From the NCBI GenBank assembly GCA_016490735.1, contig JAEMWC010000269.1, positions 137,501-201,500 on the forward strand: a stretch of DNA of 64,000 nt. Reading direction: 5' to 3'. This DNA is from Pachyseris speciosa. Its lineage: Eukaryota; Cnidaria; Anthozoa; Scleractinia; Pachyseridae. The notes beneath the pieces were generated by a model, which had not been told where the DNA came from, made no database searches, and saw only the letters and a program-made list of their open reading frames with translations. Shown one piece after another: positions 34,756-45,700 of the stretch; position 1 is the first letter of the stretch; every line of letters begins with the position of its first letter. The translations under genes were made by a program, and so were the position numbers.

Positions 34756-36730
34756 ATGAGCAAAAAATACTTAAGATATAAAATTAGTTTATTAGAAAGT
34801 CCGTGGTTGCTTCATGTGAGAGAATTTATTAGCACGGCCCTAGAAAACTGGAGATTCATTAGGTAATAAAAAGAACTCGGTTGTCTATAAGGGAACTTGT
34901 TTGTCACCGATATTAAATCCCGAGATGCAGAGGTTTTTACAGCTTCCCTAAAGAAAAAACTGCATGGAAGGCTACCAATATTGTAGAGACGCGTCAGAGA
35001 CATTTTAAAATAGCACTTGGAATCAGTTGTATAACATGTACTTTTAATGGTCTGATCATACGGTGGAACATCGTACAGCTTTTAATTACACTGTGTATCA
35101 ATAACAAAGCCTGACAATTCTGATGTTCAGTTTGCTAGGGCTTGACAAATACTACAGTTTGTTGTTTTCAGTGCTGTACTGTTTGTTAAGGCAGAGTTAA
35201 ATCACATCCCTTAAGTATCAATTTTGTTTTAATTTTCATTTGCACTGAGAATAATATTTTCTCAGCCAGTATTTATCATTTTTAGAGAGTGTATTGTTAT
35301 CTGTTCAACAAACATTAGTGACCAGTGACTCTAATTTGGTTTTCATATCGCAAATCTTTAACCTTCATTTGTTTTGTAAAATAACTATTTTGAAAATTTA
35401 GTACAGTGGAGCCCCATTAATACAGATACCAATGGGGCATGCCAAAGTGTCTGCGTTAGCCAGGTGTCCGTATTAAGCAGGCTAATTTACATGTACGAGA
35501 AATTATGACCTTTTTAGTTGTTGGGAGAGAGAAAACTGTTCGTTATAAGCGGATACGTTTTAAGTGGGTGTCCATAGAACGGGTTTCAACTGACTACTTT
35601 CGACTGGAATTTCTGAGTTTGTCTGGGATTGAAAAACTAAATTGGTTCTCTTGAAAACACTTACACTTGAAGCTAAGCCAGAAAACTGTCAATTCATTAG
35701 TATCAACGACATAAACTAAAGAAGTTTTCCCTTCATTATTCTATTAAAGGAACAAATTTGTATAAGGGAAAAAATCTGTATTTGTTATATATTAAATAGG
35801 AGACCTATTCAAATTGTTTTAAATAACTGGCCAGTTGGGTGTTGGAAAAGGCATAGTTTTTCAACTCAGTCACGGAAAAAAAAGTATTCTTAGTTGCCCA
35901 GTTATTCAGATTTTCCACTAAGTTAATAATTTGAATGTAAAAAAAAAAATAAATAAAAATAACCTACTCAGATGTAAGGTTTTTGTCCCAGTTACAGTGA
36001 ACATCTCTTCACGCAATCATAATACCCTTAAACTTAGGCACAGGCAGTATAAATTGTCTTACATTATCTGCTACATCTGAAATCCACTCTCAGACCCTTT
36101 CAAACCTTTTCAATGAAATACCTACCGGAGTTAAACTAATAGAACAATCACAGGGTGCAAAGTGCTCACTGCCCCTGAGGAGGCTGAGTTTCTTTAAAAA
36201 ATCTATTCTTCTGCATTCACTTTTGCAATGGTTCAGGAAAGTGGGGGGTGGGGGCCTTCAGAAGCAAAGAAACGTCTCATTACCCTCTGCTTGTTTTGCA
36301 TACTGATAAGTCCTATGATAATTTATAGTTTCTTCCTGGCCCTTTCCTAACGTTACAGCCATGCACCTCTTGTGGACTGAAGGGAAAGACCGATGACAAA
36401 AAACTACTGTTGGCGACCCACTCAGTGCATCCTTGCTTCACTTCCCAATAACTGAGTGCAATGGTTGAGGAGTGTGTAATGGAGCAGCGAAGCCACGTAG
36501 CCCCTCCATTCTCCTTGTGGGTTCACCACTCACTATTGTGCAACCCAAGAAAACCACCAGCTATGCTGGCTACTGTTGCAGCTGCAACTTGTCATAGTTG
36601 TTTTCCGTTGCATCCATGCACTGCTTGTTACCTAATGCATATATTGTCCCTACGATTGACAACATATTACACTTTTGCTACTCAGTCTACTTGAATGCCC
36701 ATACATTTCTACCAATCTACCAACCTAATG
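34756..36730. other. Intergenic region between convergent septin and NECAB genes
   Basis: Apart from the MITE at 35402-35596 there are only short open frames and AT-rich sequence. I see no gene. Confidence 0.6.
35402..35596. mobile_element. Mariner-type MITE, about 195 bp
   Basis: Left TACAGTGGAGCCCCATTAAT and right (reverse complement) TAGTCAGTTGAAACCCGTTC are imperfect inverted ends. Internal motifs TCCGTATTAAGCAGG and TATAAGCGGATACG resemble the MITE at 54783-55204. Confidence 0.55.
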
Positions 36731-39700
36731 TCAATACATCTTGAGAAAATCACTTAATAATACAAAAGGTGCAAAGTTCCATAAAAAAATATTGTGCTTC
36801 ACTTCACAAATAAATGGGTTTAGCTGGTTGATCCTCTCCACCAAGAAGCTGAAATAATAATAATAAAAAAAAAATTTACATCAGTTACAACTCTATATTA
36901 CAAACCCAACCACACTCGTCAACAACATGGTTTGAAAGGCCAGGTCAGAACCAATCAAATTTCTTACAACTGTAAAGTAAATTGTCCTGAATGTGATGCT
37001 AGTCTGTCAGAAGTCCCCCTTCCAAACATAATTGTCACTTTCCCTAGTGATTATTGATTACCCTTTTGACATGTCGCATCACATTCTGTTACAAGCAAAC
37101 TACAATTCACTGCAACTCAGCAGCTTGGTAATAGGCCCTTTGCATGACCGTGTCATGTGACCTTGTCAATCATAAAGTGGTCGTAGTACAAAATAGATGC
37201 CAGAAATGGTAAGAGTGCAATAAAATTAGTAAGACTGCCAATTTTGAAGCCAGTGACATTTAGGTGAGAGATTTTAGAGTGGTATGAAAGTTTGAAATCC
37301 AGCAGCTTTTTTTCCATACAAGTCTCAGTAAATGTTTTAAGCATTAAAATCACAATTAAATCTCTCACCTAAACATCAGTGGCTTCAAAATTGGCAGTCT
37401 TACTAATTTCATCGCGCTCTTTCCATTTCTGGCATCTATTTTGTACTTCGACCACTTTTTATGATTGACACTTGAGGTCATGTGACACGGTCATGCAAAG
37501 GGCCTATTGACTTTCCTAAATTGATCCCACTCTATGTGCACAGTTTGTGGGGACTATAACAGTTTTATAACTTGTAACTTACCAGGTACTGCCATCTTGA
37601 TACTCTTCAGGCTGATCCATGTGATCAATATTGCCATGCATAAATGTCTTGGATGTATCTGAACTAAAGTGTCTGCCAAGAAGAACAGTTTGATAAGTAA
37701 TAGCTTTCTTGACTGTAACTTGGATTTTCCAACTTGGATATTCTCTTTACTCTTATTGCTTAGTTTAATTTATTTAAATGTGGCTAAATGTAATTTAGGC
37801 AAAGTTAACCTCAAAGCAATGCTGGTCAGCAGTTTCTCCAGCTATACTAGGGGTGGCCCAATGCCTTTAGCAGGGGCTCCTCATGACTTGTATACACAGT
37901 TGCTTGCTTGCAGTTCATCGCAAAGTGTTTTTGCAATAGCTTGCTGTTTGCGTGCCATTTTTTGCCTTGGTCCCATCCTTCACTCCCTCTTGAGGTAAGG
38001 GCCTGGTAAGTATTGGTTGGTAAGTATTCCACTGAATTTGTTCAATGTGACGGTGCCTGGTGGGGGCCGCTCACAGGGTTGCCATGGATACCTCCTCATG
38101 CTAGAGCAGTGCCCGGCTCCACCAACTTTGTAGGCTCATCTATTGGTGATGAGTTTTAAGTTTACTTAAATGACCTAAATCCCAGAAACTGACTTCAGCA
38201 GCTACAAAATTTGTGCAAATGAGATCTCACAAAACTGGTTGGTTGAGCACCTTTGACAAAAAAGTCCTAAGTTTAATACAAAAAGCCAAGTCAATGCCAA
38301 CAAAGGTTGTTTTGAGAACCAACTGAAAACCATGATCATGAAGGAACAATGAGCCCCGCCACTGAACAGGATGATAAATCATGTAAAAGCACAAGTGCAG
38401 ATGAAAACCAATTTCCACAAAGCATTGTCAATGAACAGGAAATGGAAGCATTGTTTCTCCTTGTGACAGGCAACTTTCATGACTATTTTTGTTTTTCATC
38501 GGTTCTTCTAGCCCTGAGAAGAATAAGAGACTGCTCTGCTGATGGGTATATGTGGCATATATAGAACCCTAACCATATTTCAGACCCCCACCCCCCCCCC
38601 CCCCCCTCCAAAAAAAGACATAAGCATAATGTCCTGGCTTCTCACTAAAATCTTTGCCTCTAATTTGTCAAATGAAATAATTTCTGCTTACACCAGTTCG
38701 CAATCATTTTTATGGCTTTCTTACTGACCTAGCTATATAGTACATAACTTCATACCTGTTCAAGTCCTCACTATTTGCCCAGATTTCATACACAACAAAC
38801 ATATTTGTTCCACTAAGGGTGCGGACCCCAAGGCTGTAGGGAAAAATGGAAATTAATAAATGTTATGTTCTAGATAAAGGTATTTAACATCATTGTTTCA
38901 AAAGGAAATTAATTTAGGTAGGGTGTAAAACACAAGATTATGATGTTGCTATTTTTTCAGCAAAATAAGGAAGACATACATTAGGTGGAGAGTGGATGGG
39001 TGAAGCTGATGCATAAACCAGATGAAAAGAGAGAATGAGCCAAGTCTGCATAAATCCCTTTAAGCCCTGAGAGTGCCAGTTAATTTTTTTATATTGGCAC
39101 ACAATGCCAAAAAATTGTCTTGTAAAGATTTTCTAAACGAAGTCATAAAATTCTGACCCTCCCCTCCCCCCACAAATTTTAATTTCTTTTCCCAAAATAA
39201 ATGTGTCATGTAAGACATACATCATACTAATCTGTGCACCAAGAGCTGCAAAAAAGCCATATTTTAGGGGGTGTACCTAGAATATACCATAGCAATAGGA
39301 CATTTTCAAAGTAGTTCATTGCTGCATTTTGAACTCACCTCTCTTGAACCCATCACTTCCTACGTAAAATTTGATATGATTTCTGAAATATACTAATCAA
39401 AAGCTTTCAAATGGTGTACCACACACAGGTATAGAGTTTATTGATTTGGAAAAAACTTAGAACTTATCTTGAGTATGATCAGCGACAAAGTTTAGCTACA
39501 GTGTATGTCTACAAAGACATTGATTGTGCTACAGATACTGTAAGCAACACTTCTATGCAAAGCAAAGTACACTGACTTACTGCAAGCAGCCTTCTGCCAA
39601 GGATGTTGATGCTATGTAACTCTTCAGATTTGAGCGAAACTGTTTTCCAGCCTTTGCATGAACTTGAAATTTTCTAGACACTACAATCATCTGAAAATCA

Positions 39701-42700
39701 TCAAAATGATGATTAAAGCCTCTAACATCTACCTTTTTTCACGTACAGGCATTTCTAGCTAGAATCACATTTCCAAAGGATGGAGTCCTTCAGAGAATAA
39801 ATAAAATTGTGCCTTTTTACTCCATTAAATGTAAAAACCACAGGTCTCTAGTATCAGCTTACCAGTGAGGTACCCAGTCCAACAACAGTGACGTACCCAG
39901 TCCAACAATTTGTTGATTGTTTGCATAGATCTGTGCTCACACACATAATGTTCAGTAAATTAGATCCTGAAGAGAAGGGGATCTTGCCCTTATTCATATT
40001 GTACTCTTTCTACCTTGTTTCTAATCTAAGGACTTAAGGTATCAGGTTTGTTACTAATATTAACTTTTAATTACCAACTTTTCCTTGCCAACTTCCACTT
40101 CCTCTTCATCAATGACATCAAACTTGATCTGTAAAGAAATTTTCGTGGATGATACTACCAAACGCTTGTGACAGTAGCAGATGAATAATGGTTTGAAAAA
40201 AAAAAACCCAACACTTTTAAGTTTAAAACAAGACATGTTTCGGCATACTTATGCCATCTTCAGTTGCAAATGTTCATTACGATTTGAATTTTAACTGTAT
40301 ACAGAGTTTCATATTACAAGGATTAACTATTATAATTTGAATAATAATAATAGTCCCATAGTTTCTTCCATAGGTACTTATAATTACAATCTGGCCAAAC
40401 TGACCTTTGCAATCTTCTAGAACCCCACATCCCATCAGATTATAATGCTAGAGATACGTTCACTTTCGTTAAAGAAATCAACCAACTATCCATCTCTGGC
40501 AAGTTCATGGTTTCCTTTGATGTTGAGAGTTTGTTTACCAACATACATGTACCTCTTGATGAATGTTTTGATCTGGCAGTTAAATATATTATCCTGGGTA
40601 ATCCAGGCCTTAAAATAAGTTCTTCTGATCTCAAAACCCTCTTTCCTTTGCTACAGCGCAAACACATTTTTTATTTAATGGTGTCTTTTATGATCAAATT
40701 GATGGGGTAGCAATGGGTTCTCCCCTTGCTCCAGTCCTCGCAAACCTCTTCATGGGACACTATGAGAAACTATGGTTAGAAAACTATTCGTCATCACAAG
40801 TGTTATTCTATAGACGGTATGTCGATGACATCTTTTGTGTATTCATGAATGAACATGATGCTCATCTATTTTTTGACTACATCAACACCAGACATCCCAA
40901 TATAAAGTTCACTATGGAAAGGGAAACTGAGGGTTATCTTTCTTAGACATTTTGATTGATAACAATCATATGTCCCCTTACATCTATTTTCCGCAAAAAG
41001 ACCTTCACTGGTCTTCTTACCAATTATTTCAGTTTCGCCCCATTGTCTTACAAACTGGGACTAGTTCGGACATTAGTTGACAGAGTCTACAAAATTAATA
41101 ATACATGGTTTGGCTTTCATAAAGACATCAAAGAACTTATTTTCATTTTACAGAAGAACTGTTTCCCAAATTCGATTGTCGATAAAATTATTCGTAAGTG
41201 TATCTGTAATGCAGTTAATGAAGCTAGCCCACAGAGAAGCCACATTGTTGGGACCAACAAACCTTCTACAAATTATAATAAACTTCCTTTCGCGGGCCGT
41301 TTTTCCAGCGTTACACAAACTAAACTTAGAAAACTGCTAAGACAATATTGTAGTAATGTTGACATCAAGCCAGTTTTTTTCCACTTTTAAGGTTAGACCG
41401 TTGTTCAGCGTGAAAGATTTCGTACCACAGGGTCTCCATTCACATGTTGTTTATAAATTTGTTTGTGCTGGCTGTAATGCTAGTTACATTGGCGAAACCG
41501 CTCGCCACATTTCTACTCGCGTTCGTGAGCACCTTGTGTCCGACAAGGCTTCTCATGTTCACAAGCATTTAGTGTCATCTCAGGCTTGTCAAGACTCCTG
41601 TTCTACGGAATGTTTCACTGTTTTAGACTCTGCAACCTCTAAGTTTCAAATTAAAGTTAAAGAGGCTCTGCATGTTAAATGGGAGAGGCCTGTTTTAAAC
41701 CAACAGTTACAACATGTTGGATTAACCCTTTCTATTTAGTAAGTTTTGTAGTCGAATACCTCATGTTTTATACTTGTTTCATTATTATTCAAATAATAGT
41801 TAATCCTTGTAATATGAAACTCTGTATACAGTTAAAATTCAAATTGTAACGAACATTTGCAACTGAAGATGGCATAAGTATGTCGAAATGTTTTAAACTT
41901 AAAAGTGTTGTTTTCAAACCATTAATAAAAGAAATTTTATAATGAATATTAAAGTTCACCTGATTAAACTACACTGGCAGTTAATATAACCACCACAAAG
42001 ATTCTTGGCTTGGTGTAACTGTTGTAGTTCAATTTTATCCTTGGTTCAATTTTTATTTTCCTTTGTTTTTGTGTATGGTAATGTATGATAATGAGTACAA
42101 AATAAGGGAAAAAAAATTTGAACCAAGGATAAAATTGAATCACAACATAGCCACATGCTGATACAGTCATCAAAGCCATCTGTCTGTCTATCTGTCACAC
42201 GTACATTGACTCAATATTAAGAAAAAAAAGATGATGAAGGCATCACGAGGGACAGGCGAACAGACACAGAGGTCCTGGTGAGGCCGACTGCCCTACACTT
42301 ACAAGTATGATCCTTTCCCCATACTCTACTAGTTACATTCTTCTCATGGTCATTAATTGAAGGGCTGAGAGCATAGCCTATGTGTAATTTTCGGCCGTTT
42401 TTTTAGTTCGCTTGGATTTGTCCAAATTTTTGCATGTGAACTGCATTTTGATTAAAAAACATTGTCCCGTATTTTTTTTTTCACCGATTTCTTTTTCGTT
42501 TTCGAGAAATAACGTATGCAAAAAAAAACACCTAAAACTCCACATAGGCAGTTTATGCCCCCAGCCCTTCAATTGTGACTCAATTGTTTATGGGCATTGA
42601 AGGTCCCTTACAGGTGACGCAAAATAACTTGCATCAAAAGAGAACTATATAACTACGCAACAGCCTTTAATTCCAAACCAACTACACAAATTATCATACA

Positions 42701-45700
42701 GGAATCTGTAAAAAAACTTACCTTGTTTTCCAGTTTGTCAATCAGCTCACCCAGTCGATCAACTTCAAGGGACAAACCTTGCCTCAGTGCCTGTTGACTA
42801 GCTGTTAATAGTGATTTGTAACAATGAAAGTTTTTGATCCTCGTAAGAAATACCGGCGTCGACAAAACCAGGATCGGATTGGATTGGATCGGATCGGATC
42901 GGATCGGATCGGATCGGATCGGATCACGGATGGGAAAAAAGTAATAAACAAAAAGTATGTTACAATGAACATTGGAGAAATGCTGACATACTGTGACATA
43001 TTGCGTGACATATTGGAGCTTACCATGAAGAATTTGCGGGAGTTTTATTTTGTGGATTGGCAATTTTTTGTGGTTTGCGGGAACAAATTTTTGCGGTTCG
43101 AGATGACTGAAATTTCCAGTGAGAACTAATTTTTGCGATTCTCTGTTCAAGTAGTAGAATATTAAAGTGGAAGAAACCTTAATATGGTATTTTCAACTTT
43201 TATTTTACGGTATGTTGAGTCAAAGTTCACTCTACTTATGTATTTAATGGAGAATAATATGGTAATCACTGTAATATCTTACTGCACAAAGGGACTGAAC
43301 AGCAAAACAAAACAAAAGCCTACCGTATCCCTACCATGCACAACAAAAATCTTTCGTTAATACAGCAACGAGGTTTTCCACGACCGATATTATCAATTAT
43401 AATTTTACAAGAAAGCAGTATGAATGTAAGAATGTAGGAATGCAGAGGGGATTTCGAGTCAAAAGATGTAGTATTAAACTATGAGATCTAACTGGGAACA
43501 GCCTATAAAATGCAAAACTATGCCCTACTGTAACACGATGAGACAGACTCAGTCGATAATAATAACACTTTCTTGTTCAGTGGAAGTTTCAAGAATTGAA
43601 ACAACATCTGTGCAGGCCGCCGCAGAAGCGCCACTTGAACATGTGCCCCAGTGGCACAAGTCCATTAAAAGCAGAGTTTTTATTTTGACTGAAGAGAGTT
43701 AATTTTTGCAGCGTTTTATTTTGCATTTTTTTTTCTGCGGGAACTAATTTTTTGCTGATTGAGGTCAATCCGCAAAATTCGCAAAAATTAGAACCCGCAA
43801 AATTTTCATGCTACACGGTAGGCCCTACTGAAAGTAATTTCCCGACATGTAGTCTCCTTCACGGCTGTCGCCATGGACGAAAGCAAGTGGAAGGGACACA
43901 TTATTTTATCATTCAGTTATAATTTCTTTTTTTAATATCATCTCACATGTTTATTTACTTTTTCTATATTTGATATTATTTTAGCAAGGGCAAGAGAAGA
44001 GACGAAAAACGAGGTGGGGAGTAACGTTTTTAGATGTGACGATTAAAGTGTAGTGTACGCGAGCGATTTATTTAGTTAAATCAATGTTGGCTTCTTCTAT
44101 GAACTCGCTCAGCTCCTCTTAACCTAAATCGCAATTATTACACGCCAAACGACTTAAATTCCACGAGTATATGGAACTCAGTGATGAACAGTTAGAGATC
44201 GCACAATAATTTTGGCCGTCTAGTTGTGAAATCATCATGTATTTTTCGTATTGTAATATTATAATAATCTTTACAAACCCCTTGGCTCTTTTAATAATTA
44301 TATACTATAACCACTGTGACCAAAAATATGCTCGTTGATAAATTATTTTATATGGAAAGCGACAAGTATTTTTTCAGCGGCGCGAATTCACCAGCGGGGC
44401 TTTTAGGAAAACCCGGAGGGCTAGGCATTTTCTTAAAATGAGTTTTCTCAGTGTGTAGAATAGAATTCGATTTACGGTCTTAAGTTTTCGAAAAAAGGTC
44501 TTAAAGTCTAAAATCAGGTCGACCGTCATTGAAACATCCCAGACAAAAGCCTCCAGACTGTAATGGCAACGCACGTGCTCGACCCGTCTGACGCCGTTCT
44601 AGTCATTCGCGCTGCTGAAAAAAATACTTGTCGCTTTCCATATAAAATAATTTATCAACGAGCATATTTTTGGTCACAGTGGTTATAGTATATAATTATT
44701 AAAAGAGCCAAGGGGTTTGTAAAGATTATTATAATTAAAGATTTACCGAGCATCGTAAATCGCAGTTAATGGAGCGTGACGCTTCTGATCTAAGTTAGTA
44801 TTCGTACATGTAACTCATGTCACGCAACGAGCCACGAATTGTACAACATTTATCTCTTTGTTGTCTCAATAATACAATGTACTCTTCTAATCGCTCAAAG
44901 GTCGATTACTTTCTAACATGCACCTATGTCTCAAAACTTGTAACAACCGTTCCGTATGGCCGTAGCGGTAAATACCTCCATTCATGTCTCCTTGTAAACA
45001 CGTGCATTCCTGTAAAGCTATGGTACGCGATTTTCCATTGGCTTAGTTTTAGACGTATGTCTAGCTATATAAAGTATATCTTGAGCCATTCTGCTCATTC
45101 GCTTAATAGCTTTCCTTACGTTACTGTAGTCCGTGTCTCAGAAGTTTGTAATTCCCCTTCCCTCCCTCCCTTTGGAGGTCATTTTGTTGTGTTATCAATA
45201 AACGGGGTTCACCTCTCGTTTCCTGCTTTCAGTTAAGTCTCGTAGCGACTTCCCCAAGCTCTGCATTCTATTTCAATGCACTAATGTTAGCTCTCTTTTG
45301 GCCAATATTATTTTCCAAATCTGCACTTGTCGTGTGCTGTTTATATGTATTGGTTTGAGCTATTTATGATGTGCCTACACTCGTTCCATTAAGTTGCACG
45401 ATGCTGGCCGGAGGTTTCAGCTTGTAGTGCCGTGGAGAGTTAGGCTTTTAGGTCGCGTGAATTTTGGTCCTACCGGTCCGATCCAGCGCGGAAAATTCCG
45501 CTGGGGAGATAGGTTGGGCTTTAGTCGCGCTATTGTCACGCGGGGAAGTCGAACGTCACGCTGATAGCAGAGCGGTGTCCCTCCTTAACACCAACATGTC
45601 GTGTTGTGTTGTTTTCGCTTAGTTAACATACAATATCGGAACTGCGACATTAAATTACAATACGAAAAATACGTGATGATTTCACAACTAGACGGCCAAA

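Larger units (their letters stand above)
40195..41930 (+). mobile_element. Penelope-like element 2 (RT plus GIY-YIG, frameshifted)
   Basis: From about 40360 the plus strand encodes reverse-transcriptase blocks [29 protein letters not shown] and the catalytic box RRYVDDIF. Then comes the thumb and, at about 41400-41690, a GIY-YIG domain ([20 protein letters not shown]). Several frameshifts (about 40710, 40940, 40990) and a stop at 41388 make it inactive. The N-terminal part of the RT is missing. About 155 bp of the 3' terminus (41777-41930) recur inverted at the 5' end (40195-40345). It lies antisense in a NECAB intron. Confidence 0.88.

Noticed and set aside
42871..42929. GGATC array read as coding (Asp-Arg-Ile-Gly repeats)
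   Set aside because: All frames stay open only because the pentamer lacks stops; it is a satellite.
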